From Methylibium sp035762065 (GTDB taxonomy: Bacteria > Pseudomonadota > Gammaproteobacteria > Burkholderiales > Burkholderiaceae_C): a DNA stretch of 64,000 bases. The stretch covers positions 33,397 through 97,396 of the forward strand of contig NZ_DASTPW010000045.1 of the NCBI RefSeq assembly GCF_035762065.1, given 5' to 3'. Within the stretch, counting starts at the first letter, position 1. Each line of letters starts with the position of its first letter. The position numbers were made by a program, and so were the translations under genes. Positions 1 to 9,207 of the stretch are shown here, in pieces. The notes under the pieces are model-generated. The model was not told the origin of the DNA and did not search any database. It was given only the letters and a program-made list of their open reading frames with translations.

Positions 1-451
1 CCCGCACGCACTGCAGCAGCCGGGCGGCGATCTCGACCAGCAGCGCGTCGCCCGCCGAGTGACCGAGCCGGTCGTTGATCGACTTGAAGTCGTTCAGATC
101 GATGAACAGCAGCGCCATGCGCAGCTGGTGACGCCGTGCGTGGGCCGTCGCCTGGGCGAAGCGGTCGTCGAACAGCGAGCGGTTGGGCAGACCGGTGAGC
201 GCATCGTGGCAGGCGCTGTGGCTGGCCGCCTCGAAAGCGACCGCGACCGTGTCCGCCTCGCCCTGCGCTTTCAGCATCGCCAGCACGAGCTGCTCATTCG
301 CCTGCAACAGTGGGTCGGACTGAGCGCCGTGAAGCCGCACCTCGGCGTCGACGATGTCGGCGTTCAGCGCCTTGAGGGTGGACCGCGCTTCGGCGATCTC
401 GCGCTGTAGCGCCCGGTTGTGCGCGTCGTCGGCGTCAGGGGACTCGTTCAT
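1..451 (-). CDS. Diguanylate cyclase (GGDEF domain), C-terminus cut by window edge
   Basis: The visible 150 residues start with an acidic, probably coiled-coil stretch of about 75 residues and run into the first half of a GGDEF domain. The seen motifs are DALTGLPNRSLF followed by the nucleotide and metal-binding block FIDLNDFKSINDRLGHSAGD. The GGDEF signature itself lies beyond the edge, so catalytic activity cannot be judged. The family makes cyclic di-GMP from two GTP in the cytoplasm. The ATG lies 28 bases after the stop of the KaiC-like gene, so it is probably the last visible gene of that operon. No sensor domain is seen, so the input may come from the KaiC-like protein; this is inference. 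Confidence 0.9.
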   Translation of the reverse strand, partial: MNESPDADDAHNRALQREIAEARSTLKALNADIVDAEVRLHGAQSDPLLQANEQLVLAMLKAQGEADTVAVAFEAASHSACHDALTGLPNRSLFDDRFAQATAHARRHQLRMALLFIDLNDFKSINDRLGHSAGDALLVEIAARLLQCVR

Positions 452-479
452 CGCCGGTTCCCAGAACTGCTGACGCCGA

Positions 480-1964
480 TCAGGGCGACGACTGCGCAAG
501 AGGCAGCTGCCGTAGCGCCGCCGGACTCGGTCGCCCGCCGAGCAGGCCGACAAAATCGTCGAGAGGGTCGCCGACGTGCAGTCCCGCCGCGTCGATGGCG
601 TACAGCCGCAACTGGTCGGAATGCGCGCTGCCACGCACCTTCACCACCGCGAGCAGGCGCCGCAACCGGCCGGCGATCTCGATGTAGCGCTGAACGATGA
701 TGGCGTCCGTCAGAAACGCGGTGCCGTAGGGGCTGAAGCGCAGGTCGTTGTAGCGGTCCTCCAGCTCCGAGGTCATCAGCACGGTCAGGCCCTCGGTGGT
801 GAGTGCGGCCACCATGCGCGACAGGGACTCGCGAAAGTCCTCCCTGAACGTCGGTGCGACCGACAGCTCGAAGCCTGACAGCGAGTCGATCACCACCCGC
901 TTCGCGCCGATGCGGCGCGACTCGCGCAACAGCAGCAGCAGCACCTCGTCGATCGAAAGGTCGAGCGCCTGGTGCTGCACCACGCCGACCGAGCCCTTGC
1001 GGATGAGCTCGGCCAGCACCGGCACGCGTGGCCGCGCGGGGCCGCGCTCGAAGCTTGCGAGCACGCCGGTTTCGCCGTGACGGGCGCCTTCAGCAAGAAA
1101 GGCTGCGGCGAGGATGCTTTTGCCCGACCCCGACGGCCCGGCCACGAGCAGCGAATAGCCGTCCGGAAGGCCGCCACCGAGCATCTCGTCGAGGACCGGC
1201 ACGCCGACCGATAGGCGGTGCAACTCGGCTGGCGCTGCGAACCCGGCAGCAGCCGCCATTGGCGGACGGGCCGGCGGGAAGACCTCCACGCCGTCGCCGC
1301 TCATGCGGAAGGTGTGCAGCCCCGGGAGCGTGTGCTGCCCTCGCATCTTCATCACCTCGATCTTGCGCACCATCGAGTTGCGCTTGACGCTCTGACGCAG
1401 CCAGACGATGCCGTCGGCCACGGTAGACACCGGGTTGGCCTCGTCATCGAGGTGGTACTCGCCGATCAGAAAGGTGGTGGCTTGCCAGCTCGCCATCTGC
1501 ACGCCCAGTTCCTGGACGAACTGCTGCAGATGGTTGCCAGTCGCGTCGCCCGCGCGGTCACTCGAGAGGATCACCGAGCGGAAGGAGTCAACGAACACGA
1601 ACGCCGGCGAATGCGTCGTCACCTCTTCAACGATGCGCGCCAGTACCTTCTGCAGATCGCCGGCCAGCGCCTCTCTTGCAAGACTGACGAAGCGGACCGA
1701 CCGGTTCACCGCCTCCTCGTCGAAGAAGCTGAACTGCTGCTGGTAGCGCAGCATCTTCAGCGGCGGCTCGCCGAGCACGGTGAAGTAGATCGCCGAGCGC
1801 CCGGGGCCGACCATCGCGAACATCATCTGATGCGCGAGCGTCGTCTTCCCGCAGCCCGGCTCGCCTGCGATGAGGTTGAACGACATCTCCGGCAGTCCGC
1901 CGCCGAGAACTTCGTCGAGGCCCTTCACGCCGGTGCGCAGGCGGTTGATGGTCAGGTTCGTCAT
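480..1964 (-). CDS. KaiC-type double RecA/RAD55 ATPase
   Basis: A 494-residue protein with two RecA-like P-loop domains in tandem, the layout of the circadian clock ATPase KaiC. Domain 1 has Walker A GEPGCGKTT at residues 34-42 and a Walker B-like strand AFVFVDSF near 121. Domain 2 has Walker A GPSGSGKS at 276-283. The repeated GLDEVLGGGLP / VLDEMLGGGLP entry motif marks both copies. The ATG overlaps the stop of the upstream gene (ATGA), so the two are translationally coupled. No kaiA or kaiB is visible. In proteobacteria such proteins usually act as signalling ATPases or kinases linked to histidine kinases or diguanylate cyclases, which fits the neighbours. A true timekeeping role is not shown by the sequence. 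Confidence 0.88.
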   Translation of the reverse strand: MTNLTINRLRTGVKGLDEVLGGGLPEMSFNLIAGEPGCGKTTLAHQMMFAMVGPGRSAIYFTVLGEPPLKMLRYQQQFSFFDEEAVNRSVRFVSLAREALAGDLQKVLARIVEEVTTHSPAFVFVDSFRSVILSSDRAGDATGNHLQQFVQELGVQMASWQATTFLIGEYHLDDEANPVSTVADGIVWLRQSVKRNSMVRKIEVMKMRGQHTLPGLHTFRMSGDGVEVFPPARPPMAAAAGFAAPAELHRLSVGVPVLDEMLGGGLPDGYSLLVAGPSGSGKSILAAAFLAEGARHGETGVLASFERGPARPRVPVLAELIRKGSVGVVQHQALDLSIDEVLLLLLRESRRIGAKRVVIDSLSGFELSVAPTFREDFRESLSRMVAALTTEGLTVLMTSELEDRYNDLRFSPYGTAFLTDAIIVQRYIEIAGRLRRLLAVVKVRGSAHSDQLRLYAIDAAGLHVGDPLDDFVGLLGGRPSPAALRQLPLAQSSP

Positions 1965-2407
1965 GGAATGGGGTCCTCGTCGGGCGCATCGTCCAAAAGA
2001 TCGTTCCAGGCCTGGCGCAACAGGCGTTCGGTCAGCGAGGGCCCCACCATGCGGGACAGGAGCTCGTCGAAGGTCAGCAAAAGCTCGGCGCCGAGCTGCG
2101 CGGCGGCCGTGGTGGCGTCTTCGGCCTGCAGCACCGCGCGCAGCGGCTCGATCTCGAGACGGCGCTGCACCGGGCCGAGAGCGTGGCGCAGCGCGGGATG
2201 GCTGAGCGCACACACGTGAAGGCTGCGGCGGTACATCGCGGCCACGCCTGCCGCGCCGATGATCGGCGCAAGCGCATGGTCGATTCGAGTCCAGGTCTGC
2301 ACGACGGCATCGGCCACTACATCGACGCCTGCGGAGCTGTCGCGGAGCAGCGCGGCGGCGAGCCGCTGTGTGCGTTCATCGTCCATCGAAGCCAGTACCT
2401 GCACCAT
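1961..2407 (-). CDS. Unknown protein, first gene of the KaiC-like operon
   Basis: A 148-residue, helix-rich soluble protein that I do not recognise. It is rich in Ala and Leu, has no signal peptide or membrane segment, and ends in an acidic tail (DDAPDEDPIP). The stop overlaps the KaiC-like start by four bases, so it probably works with the KaiC-like ATPase and the diguanylate cyclase downstream. A second in-frame ATG seven codons in (MDDERTQRL) is an alternative start. There is no KaiB-like thioredoxin signature. A regulatory partner or sensor of the ATPase is the simplest guess. Confidence 0.65.
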   Translation of the reverse strand: MVQVLASMDDERTQRLAAALLRDSSAGVDVVADAVVQTWTRIDHALAPIIGAAGVAAMYRRSLHVCALSHPALRHALGPVQRRLEIEPLRAVLQAEDATTAAAQLGAELLLTFDELLSRMVGPSLTERLLRQAWNDLLDDAPDEDPIP

Positions 2408-2755
2408 TCATCGGTGAACCATGGGGCGCCCTTCTCCCGAAGGTTGCCCAGGCTCGTCTCAGGTCTGTCGCCGCGTCGCGTAACTCGCAATCCTGCGGCG
2501 GTCCACAGACGGCACCTCCAAGGTGCCCGTCCGCGCTTGCATTGTCCGCCTGTTCTTCAACGAATCATCTTTAAATCTCCCTGCGTAGAGCATGAAGTGA
2601 CCTACGGTCCCGGGGTCCGGCTGGAGGTGCTTGGGGCGAACGTCCGAGGTCGCCGCTCACGGGGTCTGAAGCGGGCTGATGAAGGCAACGCTGACCGGCG
2701 GCCCCTTCAGCGTGCATTCCAGGCGACGGGTTGCGCTTCGCCGCGCGGCGCCCCA
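2408..2755. other. Intergenic region upstream of the KaiC-like operon
   Basis: This non-coding gap separates the minus-strand KaiC-like operon from the end of the histidine kinase gene, so it should hold the operon promoter and the kinase terminator. The clearest element is a perfect 7-bp inverted repeat, GGCACCT-CCA-AGGTGCC, at 2511-2527. It has no T-run, so an operator or small hairpin is more likely than an intrinsic terminator. Small open frames here lack ribosome sites and were left out. Confidence 0.4.
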
Positions 2756-5350
2756 TCAAGAAAGCTTGGCGGCGTCCGTCTTTGCGGTCACCGGCGCGGC
2801 CTGCCGCATCAAGGCCTGCAACCGCGCCAGCTCCACCGGCTTCGTCAGGTGGTGGTCGAAGCCCGCATCGATCGCCGAGCTGCGATCGCCCGCCTGTCCG
2901 TACCCCGTGATCGCCACCAGCATCACCGGCTCGGCAGCCTGCTGCCGGCGGATCTCGCGGGCGACTTCGGCGCCGCTGCGGCCCGGCATGTCGAGGTCGA
3001 GCAGCGCGATCTGAGGCCGGAAGTCCGCATAGCGGCGCAGCGCCTCCTGGCCTTCGTAGGCGACCTGCACCTCGTGGCCGTCAATGCTCAGCAGCAGCGC
3101 CAGGCTGTCGGCGGCGTCGCGGTTGTCGTCGGCGACGAGCACGCGGCACGCCGAGCAGGCCGCGGGGATGGCCGCCAGTACGGGCGGCGCCTCGGCGACG
3201 GTGGCGGCCTGCCGCGCCGGCAGCGGCAGACAGGCGGTGAAGGTGCTGCCGCGCCCGAGCCCTTCGCTGTGCGCTTCGAGCCGGCCGCCGTGCAGCTGCA
3301 TCAGGTTGCGCGCCAGCGCGAGGCCGATGCCGAGCCCGCCCTGCGGGCCGCCTTCGTTCGCCGGCAGCTGCGTGAACATGCCGAAGACGCGCTCGCAGTC
3401 GTCGGGGCTCAGGCCCTGGCCGTCGTCGCTCACGTCGATCCGCAGCTCGCCGGCTTCCACGCGCGCGGCCAGCTTCACATGCCCGCCCGGCGGGGTGTAC
3501 TTGGCCGCGTTGACGAGCAGGTTGCCCAGCACCTGCGCAAGCCGCAGCGGGTCGGCATCGATCAGCACCGGCGCGCCTGGCAGCTCCAGCGCCAGCGCAT
3601 GCCCGCGCGCATCCAAGAGCGGGCGCGCGGTCTCGACCGCGGTGTCGACGATGCCCTGCAAGCCGGTGCGCACGCGCCGCAGCGGCAGCGTGCCGCGGCT
3701 CACGCGCGACACGTCGAGCAGGTCGTCGAGCAGCAGTGCCATGTGCCGCTGCTGCCGTTCGATCACCGCGAGCGAGCTGTCGCGCTGCGCCTCGCTCGCG
3801 GCCGGATGGCGCAGCAGGGCGACCGCATGGCGGATCGGCGCGAGCGGGTTGCGCAGCTCGTGCGCGAGCGTCGCGAGGAAGTGGTCCTTGCGGCGGTCGG
3901 CGTCCTGCAGCGCCTCGCGCTCCTGGCGGCGCTGGGTGACGTCGGCGAACCAGACGACCAGCGAATCACCGAGCGGCGAGACGATCACATGCAGCCAGCG
4001 CGGCGAGCCCGGCTTGCTCGAGCGCGTCTCGAACTCGGTGGGCACGCCTTGCTCGCTCACCCGCACGTAGCGCTCGAAGAAGCCGGGTTCGTCCCAGGCA
4101 TGCGGCAGCACCTCGCGCACGCGCCGGCCGACCAGCTCTTCGACCGGCCGCGCGATCAACGCAGCCGCCTGCGGATTGGCGTAGGTCCAGGCGAAGTCGA
4201 TCAAGCGGCCGTCGGCGTCGCGCACCGGCGCGAGGATGGTGAAGGCCACCGCCGACGATTGCAGCGCGACCTCGAAGCGCCGCTGGGTGTCGCGCGCGAG
4301 CGAGAGCGCGCGGTCGCGCTCGATCAGCGCGGCGGCCTGCACCGCGCACAGGTCGGCGAGGCGGCGCGCGCGCTCGTCGGGCCCGGCCGGCGCGTCGAGC
4401 ACCACCAGCACGCCGAGCCGCTGCGTGCGTTCGCGCGCGACGAGCGGCACCGGCTGCGGCGCCGGCCAGCCGAGCGAGCGCGCCAGCGGCTCCAGCGCGG
4501 CCTCGCCGGCGTCGCCGAGCGCGCGCAGTCGCTGCAGCTCCTGCGCGTCGAGCCCGCGGTGCGCGGCGATGCGCGAGCGGCCGTCGGCCTCGTCCAGCCA
4601 CAGCGCGCCGCGGCTCGCGCCGTGGAACGAGCAGGCCGCATCGACGATGACCGCCAGCGCGCCGTCGAGCTCGGGCATCGCGAGCACGCGGCTGCTCAGC
4701 GAGTGCAGGCGGTTGAGGTCGTCGAGCTGCTGCCGCAGCTGCGCCTGCGCCGCCTGCAGCTCGGTGACGAGTTGCTTGCGCGCGGTGATGTCGAGCGTCG
4801 CGCCGCGCGCGGCTTCGAGCCGGCCGTGCTCGTCCAGGTCGAGCCTGATGCGCGACAGCAGCCAGCGCAGCGAGCCGTCGGGCAGCTCGACGCGCAGCTC
4901 GCGCTCGTAGCGCAGCTCGCCGGCGGCGACCTTCTGCTCCAGGGTGCGCCGGCTGTCTTCGACGTGGCCGGCGTCCAGCAGGGCCAGCCAATCCGCCAGC
5001 GGCATCGAGCCGTCGTCCATGGGCGGCTGGCCGAGGATCTGGCACAGCGCCGGCGACGCATACGCGGTCTCGGCCTGGTAGTTCAGCTCGAAGAGGCCGA
5101 CGCCGGTTTCGTCCTGCGCGAGTTTGAGCCTCTGCTCGGCTCGCTCGGCGCGGCCCTGGCGCGAGGACAGCCGCCGCGCCAGCACCACCAGCAGCGCGCC
5201 GATGGCGAGGTCGCCGGCGACGATCGCCAGCACCGCGGCCGGCACCGCGGCGTTGCGCAACAGCAGCCATTGCAAAGCCAGCACGGCCGTGGCCGCGGCC
5301 AGCAGCGGCAGCCAGGGGATCGCGGGCTTGGCGGGTGGCGGCAGCGGCAT
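2756..5350 (-). CDS. Hybrid sensor histidine kinase with PAS, GAF and receiver domains
   Basis: An 864-residue membrane-anchored hybrid kinase. In order: two hydrophobic segments (about 12-32 and 36-58), a PAS domain (about 75-190), a GAF-like domain (about 215-345), a second PAS (about 355-470), a HisKA domain with phospho-acceptor His497 in TLAHELRNP, an HATPase domain with N-box NLLVNAAKYTPPGG (610-623) and G-box GGLGIGLALARN (671-682), and a C-terminal receiver domain starting at RVLVADDN with phospho-acceptor Asp785 in LLDLDMPG. No DNA-binding domain or cognate regulator is next to it, so phosphate probably moves to a partner encoded elsewhere. The signal is unknown. It may be linked to the KaiC-like operon immediately downstream on the same strand, but a gap of about 350 bp separates them. 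Confidence 0.93.
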   Translation of the reverse strand: MPLPPPAKPAIPWLPLLAAATAVLALQWLLLRNAAVPAAVLAIVAGDLAIGALLVVLARRLSSRQGRAERAEQRLKLAQDETGVGLFELNYQAETAYASPALCQILGQPPMDDGSMPLADWLALLDAGHVEDSRRTLEQKVAAGELRYERELRVELPDGSLRWLLSRIRLDLDEHGRLEAARGATLDITARKQLVTELQAAQAQLRQQLDDLNRLHSLSSRVLAMPELDGALAVIVDAACSFHGASRGALWLDEADGRSRIAAHRGLDAQELQRLRALGDAGEAALEPLARSLGWPAPQPVPLVARERTQRLGVLVVLDAPAGPDERARRLADLCAVQAAALIERDRALSLARDTQRRFEVALQSSAVAFTILAPVRDADGRLIDFAWTYANPQAAALIARPVEELVGRRVREVLPHAWDEPGFFERYVRVSEQGVPTEFETRSSKPGSPRWLHVIVSPLGDSLVVWFADVTQRRQEREALQDADRRKDHFLATLAHELRNPLAPIRHAVALLRHPAASEAQRDSSLAVIERQQRHMALLLDDLLDVSRVSRGTLPLRRVRTGLQGIVDTAVETARPLLDARGHALALELPGAPVLIDADPLRLAQVLGNLLVNAAKYTPPGGHVKLAARVEAGELRIDVSDDGQGLSPDDCERVFGMFTQLPANEGGPQGGLGIGLALARNLMQLHGGRLEAHSEGLGRGSTFTACLPLPARQAATVAEAPPVLAAIPAACSACRVLVADDNRDAADSLALLLSIDGHEVQVAYEGQEALRRYADFRPQIALLDLDMPGRSGAEVAREIRRQQAAEPVMLVAITGYGQAGDRSSAIDAGFDHHLTKPVELARLQALMRQAAPVTAKTDAAKLS

Positions 5351-5405
5351 GTCGGGCGCTCGGGGACTACAACCGGCGGTTGGTGAAGGCGCGTTCGGTG
5401 CGGCT

Positions 5406-6791
5406 TCAGCCCGCGCTGCCGGGGCGAGCGGGAGCCGTCGGATTCAGCTCGGCATCGCAGCGCGCGTAGGGCCGCAGGCCGCTGGCGAGCATCCACAGGC
5501 CCAGCAGCACGGCCGGGGCCGCGGCCATTGCAATCGCCATGCCGAGCCCGGCTTCGCGCGGCAGGACGCGGTCGGCCAGCAGCGCGACGGCCGTCGGCCC
5601 GAGCCCGATGCCGAGCAGCCCCGACATCAGCAGGTAGCAGGCGAAAGCCTGGCCGCGCAGACGGTTCGGGAACACGGCCTGGATCGACGTCGGCACCGCG
5701 GACTGCGCCAGCGAGATGCCGAACACCATCACCGCGATCAAGCCGAAGCCGAGCGCCGCCGACGGCAACACCGGCCACAGCAGCGCAGGCGCCGACGCGA
5801 CGGCCATGCCCAGCAGCGCGACGCGCAGCCGCGCGGCCGGCCGCGCGCCGGCCAGCCAGCGGTCGCTCCACGCGCCGCCGCACAGCATGCCGGCCGCGCC
5901 GGCCAACGCGACCAGCACGCCCAGCACGACGCCCGAGCGCGACGGCGCGATGCCGTGGCTGCGCTCGAACAGCGCCGGCGCCCAGCCGAGCGCCGCATAG
6001 CCGAGGTAGGACAGCACCGAGGGAAACGCGAGCAGCCTTGCGAAGCAGCCGGGGTGCCGGCGCAGGTGCGCGAAGAAGTCCGCGAGCGACGAGGCGTCGG
6101 CCGGCGCGACCACCGCGGTGTCGTGCTGCCGCGCGGGTTCGCGCACCGCCAGCATCAGCAGCAGGGCCAGCGGCAACCCCGGCGCCGCGGCGGCGAGGAA
6201 GGCGACGCGCCACGCGGCGAGGTCGCCGAAGCCGGCGACGTGCAGGCCCTCGGCCGGAATCGCCGCGAGCAGCCAGCCACCCAGCAGCAGCGAGGCCCCG
6301 GAGCCGATCGCCAGCGACACGCCGTAGATCGCCAGCGCCCGGCCGCGCTGGTACGAAGGCACGAGGTCGGCGATCAGCGAATAGGCGGCCGGCGCCAGCA
6401 CCGCCTCGCCGATGCCCACTCCCACGCGCGCGAGCAGCAGCTCCTCGTAGCTGCGGCCGAAGGCGAACAGCGCGGTCGCGGCGCTCCAGAACAGCAGGCC
6501 GGCGAGGATCAGCAGCTTGCGGCTGCTGCGATCCACCCAGCGGCCGAGCGGCAGGCCTGCAAGGGTGAACGACAACGCGAAGGCGTAGCCCTGCAGCAGG
6601 CTGAAGGCCGTGTCGGACAGCCCGAACTCGGCGCGCAGCGGCCGCACGAGCAAGGCGGGCAGTTGCCGGTCGAGCTGCGCCATCAGCGTGACGGCGAACA
6701 GCACGCCGATCACGACGCCGGCGGTGCCCAGCGAGGGGTAGCCGGCAGCGCGCGGCGGAACGCCAGCTGTCCGGGCGTCGGTCGTGTTCAT
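5406..6791 (-). CDS. MFS transporter, spinster-like
   Basis: A 461-residue inner-membrane protein with about twelve hydrophobic segments. The loop-2 motif LPLGRWVDRSSRKLLI and the segment RVGVGIGEAVLAPAAYSLIADLVP are typical of the major facilitator superfamily, closest in style to spinster-like carriers, which often move organic anions or lipids. The substrate cannot be read from the sequence. The start was put at the ATG giving MNTTDAR, because the open frame upstream is Arg-rich, non-hydrophobic and overlaps the divergent dusA promoter region. It is transcribed alone. Confidence 0.85.
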   Translation of the reverse strand: MNTTDARTAGVPPRAAGYPSLGTAGVVIGVLFAVTLMAQLDRQLPALLVRPLRAEFGLSDTAFSLLQGYAFALSFTLAGLPLGRWVDRSSRKLLILAGLLFWSAATALFAFGRSYEELLLARVGVGIGEAVLAPAAYSLIADLVPSYQRGRALAIYGVSLAIGSGASLLLGGWLLAAIPAEGLHVAGFGDLAAWRVAFLAAAAPGLPLALLLMLAVREPARQHDTAVVAPADASSLADFFAHLRRHPGCFARLLAFPSVLSYLGYAALGWAPALFERSHGIAPSRSGVVLGVLVALAGAAGMLCGGAWSDRWLAGARPAARLRVALLGMAVASAPALLWPVLPSAALGFGLIAVMVFGISLAQSAVPTSIQAVFPNRLRGQAFACYLLMSGLLGIGLGPTAVALLADRVLPREAGLGMAIAMAAAPAVLLGLWMLASGLRPYARCDAELNPTAPARPGSAG

Positions 6792-6918
6792 CGTCGAGGG
6801 CAGGGCGCGGGGGAGGGCAGGGCGCGGGGAAGAGACGCCGGAAAAAGAGCGCGTGTTTACCATCGCCACGGCCTTATCGAGCCGAGCCATCCGGTGCGCT
6901 GCACCAGCAGGACACCCC

Positions 6919-7917
6919 GTGCAAGCCGATCCCCACCGAACCCCCTGGCGCCTGAGCGTCGCCCCGATGATGGATTGGACTGACCGGCACTGTCGGTTCT
7001 TCCACCGCCTCATCACGCGCCGCACGCGGCTCTACACCGAGATGGTCACGACCGGCGCGTTGATCCACGGCGATCGATCGCGCCATCTCGACTTCGACGC
7101 CGCCGAGCACCCGCTCGCGCTGCAGCTCGGCGGCAGCGAGCCGGAGGACCTGGCCGCGTGCGCGAAGCTGGCCGCGGACTGGGGCTACGACGAGGTCAAC
7201 CTGAACTGCGGCTGCCCGAGCGAGCGGGTGCAACGCGGCGCCTTCGGTGCCTGCCTGATGGCCGAGCCGCAGCTGGTGGCCCGCGGCGTGAAGGCGATGC
7301 GCGACGCGGTCGGCATCCCGGTGACGGTGAAGCACCGCATCGGCATCGACACGAACGACGACTACGGCTTCGTGCGCGACTTCGTCGGCACCGTGGCCGA
7401 GGCGGGCTGCGAGGTGTTCGTCGTGCATGCGCGCAGCGCCTGGCTGCAGGGCCTGAGCCCGAAGGAGAACCGCGAGATCCCGCCGCTGCGCTACGGCCAC
7501 GCGCACCGGTTGAAGGCCGACTTCCCGGCGCTGACCATCGTCGTCAACGGCGGCTTGCGCGCGGAGGCCGAGATCGCGCTTCAGCTCGCGCAGGTCGACG
7601 GCGTGATGGTCGGCCGCGAGGCCTACCACGCGCCGTGGTCGATGGCGGGCTGGGACGCGCGCTTCTTCGGCGACGCGGCCGGTGCCGTGGAGCGCGAGGC
7701 CGTCGAGGCCGCGATGCTTCGCTACATGGAACGCGAGGGCGTGCGCGGCGTGCCGTGGTCGCACATCGCGCGCCACATGCTGGGGCTGTGGAACGGCACG
7801 CCGGGCGCGCGGCGCTGGCGGCAGCTGTGGTCGGACCATCGCCTGAAGGGCGAGCGGCCGGCGCGCGTCGCGCAGCTCGCGACCGAGGCGCGGCTCGGCG
7901 CCTGCGTCGAAGCCTGA
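6919..7917 (+). CDS. dusA: tRNA-dihydrouridine(20/20a) synthase DusA
   Basis: A flavoenzyme that reduces uridine 20/20a in the tRNA D-loop with NADPH. The DusA-type opening LSVAPMMDWTDRHCR, the FMN-binding and catalytic segment NLNCGCPSERVQ (catalytic Cys at about residue 99), VKHRIGID, the LSPKENREIPPL block specific to DusA, and NGGLRAEAE / DGVMVGREAY are all present. The frame is open further upstream, but the GTG that gives VQADPHRTPWRLSV is preferred: it has a GCAGGA ribosome site about seven bases upstream and gives 332 residues, the usual family length. It is divergent from the MFS gene and is followed after 12 bases by a small membrane protein gene. Confidence 0.95.
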   Translation: MQADPHRTPWRLSVAPMMDWTDRHCRFFHRLITRRTRLYTEMVTTGALIHGDRSRHLDFDAAEHPLALQLGGSEPEDLAACAKLAADWGYDEVNLNCGCPSERVQRGAFGACLMAEPQLVARGVKAMRDAVGIPVTVKHRIGIDTNDDYGFVRDFVGTVAEAGCEVFVVHARSAWLQGLSPKENREIPPLRYGHAHRLKADFPALTIVVNGGLRAEAEIALQLAQVDGVMVGREAYHAPWSMAGWDARFFGDAAGAVEREAVEAAMLRYMEREGVRGVPWSHIARHMLGLWNGTPGARRWRQLWSDHRLKGERPARVAQLATEARLGACVEA

Positions 7918-7929
7918 AGGCGCTGCGCG

Positions 7930-8292
7930 ATGGGCTCGCTGATCCCGTCGCCCTTCGTGCCGGCCTTGCCTTTCGCGGCGCTCGTGCCGGTGCTGCTGCT
8001 GCTGTTCGTGCCGCCGCTGGCGATCGCGCTGGCGGTGCAGACGCTGTGCTTCGCGCTCGGCTGGCGGCGGCTGCGCGGGCGTTGGGGTGCGGCGCTGTTC
8101 AGCTATCCGCTGACGGTGCTGGCCTGCCTGGCGCTGTCGTCGCCGTTGATCGTCTGGGGCCCGCGCCTGCTGCTCGCGCGCGAGCTGCCGATCGCGGGGC
8201 GGATGCTGCCGGTGTTGCCGGCGGCTTTCGTCGCGGCAGCGGTGGTGGTGCCGCTGGTCGTGGCCTGGGTGCTGCGGCGTCCGCGGCCCTGA
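7930..8292 (+). CDS. Small integral membrane protein, unknown function
   Basis: A 120-residue, very hydrophobic protein with about four predicted membrane helices (near 10-38, 55-77, 78-95 and 95-115) and an Arg-rich C-terminus. It has no recognisable family motif. It begins 12 bases after dusA and is probably co-transcribed with it, and it ends just before the convergent EamA transporter gene. Codon use matches the neighbours and the hydrophobicity pattern supports a real gene. Confidence 0.6.
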   Translation: MGSLIPSPFVPALPFAALVPVLLLLFVPPLAIALAVQTLCFALGWRRLRGRWGAALFSYPLTVLACLALSSPLIVWGPRLLLARELPIAGRMLPVLPAAFVAAAVVVPLVVAWVLRRPRP

Positions 8293-8313
8293 CTGCGCCG
8301 GCGCGGCCCGCGG

Positions 8314-9207
8314 CTAGCGGCGCCGCACGCCGGTCGCGAGCACCACGCCCAGCAGCGCCAGAGCGAAGGCGGCCGCCTGCACCGCGCCGAGCCGCTCGCC
8401 GAGCAGGCCGACGCCGACCGCCGCCGCGCTGATCGGCAGCCACACGGTGTAGACGCCGGCCGACGAGGCCGGCACCTGCCGCAGCCCCGTCATCCACAGC
8501 CACACCGTCCAGATGCTCGCGGCGAGCGCATAGAACACGAGCAGCAGCCACATCGAAGGCGCGACCGTCTGGAACTCGAAGCTCGCGGCCTGCCATGCGC
8601 CGAGCGGCGTCACCAGCGCGAGGCCCCAGAGGTTGACGATCGCGCTGATGCGCTTCGGGCTCACGCTCGCGGTCAGCTTCTTGCCGATGACGACGTAGAC
8701 CGCCTCGCACACCAGCGCACCGAGCAGCAGCACCGGTCCGAGCCAGGAGCTCGACGCCCCCTGCGCCTCGCGCGCCACCGAGGCCGACGCGAGCGCGATG
8801 CCGCCGACCGCGCACGCCACGCCGGCCAGCACCCGCGGTGCGGGCCGCTCGCGCAGCAGCCACCACGACAGCAGCGCCACCACCGCCGGCAGCGCCGCGA
8901 GCACCACGCCGGCCGCCAGCGCCGAGCTGTGACGCACGCCGTACAGCATGCAGATCGAGAACAGGAAGTTGCCGAAGAAGGACTCGAGGAACAGCAGCCG
9001 CCGGTCGCGCGGCGTGAGCGGCGCCTCGTGCGCGCCCTGCTTCAGCCAGTGCGCCATCGCCACCGCGGCGATGCCGAAGCGCAGCCACGCGAGCAGGAAG
9101 ACCGGCAGCACCGCGACCAGCAGCTTCGACAGCCCGACATAGCTGCCGACCAGCGCCATGCTCGCCGCGAGGCAGGCATAGGCCCACCACGGCGCGCGCT
9201 GCTCCAT
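8314..9207 (-). CDS. EamA/DMT-family transporter
   Basis: A 297-residue inner-membrane protein with about ten membrane helices arranged as two EamA repeats, the layout of drug/metabolite exporters (RhaT/YdcZ-like). The ATG giving MEQRAPWWAYACLAA overlaps the stop of galE by one base (TGATG), so translation is coupled to galE. The substrate is unknown. Coupling to galE could hint at sugar-nucleotide or polysaccharide physiology, but this is weak inference. Confidence 0.88.
   Translation of the reverse strand: MEQRAPWWAYACLAASMALVGSYVGLSKLLVAVLPVFLLAWLRFGIAAVAMAHWLKQGAHEAPLTPRDRRLLFLESFFGNFLFSICMLYGVRHSSALAAGVVLAALPAVVALLSWWLLRERPAPRVLAGVACAVGGIALASASVAREAQGASSSWLGPVLLLGALVCEAVYVVIGKKLTASVSPKRISAIVNLWGLALVTPLGAWQAASFEFQTVAPSMWLLLVFYALAASIWTVWLWMTGLRQVPASSAGVYTVWLPISAAAVGVGLLGERLGAVQAAAFALALLGVVLATGVRRR

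Noticed and set aside
2183..5386. A very long open frame on the plus strand opposite the histidine kinase
   Set aside because: It is rich in Arg, His, Gln and Ala with no domain. The minus strand has a complete hybrid kinase; long antisense frames are a GC effect.
5124..6983. Long plus-strand frame opposite the MFS transporter
   Set aside because: Its Gln/Arg/His-rich reading is the mirror of hydrophobic codons of the transporter; no ribosome site or motif.
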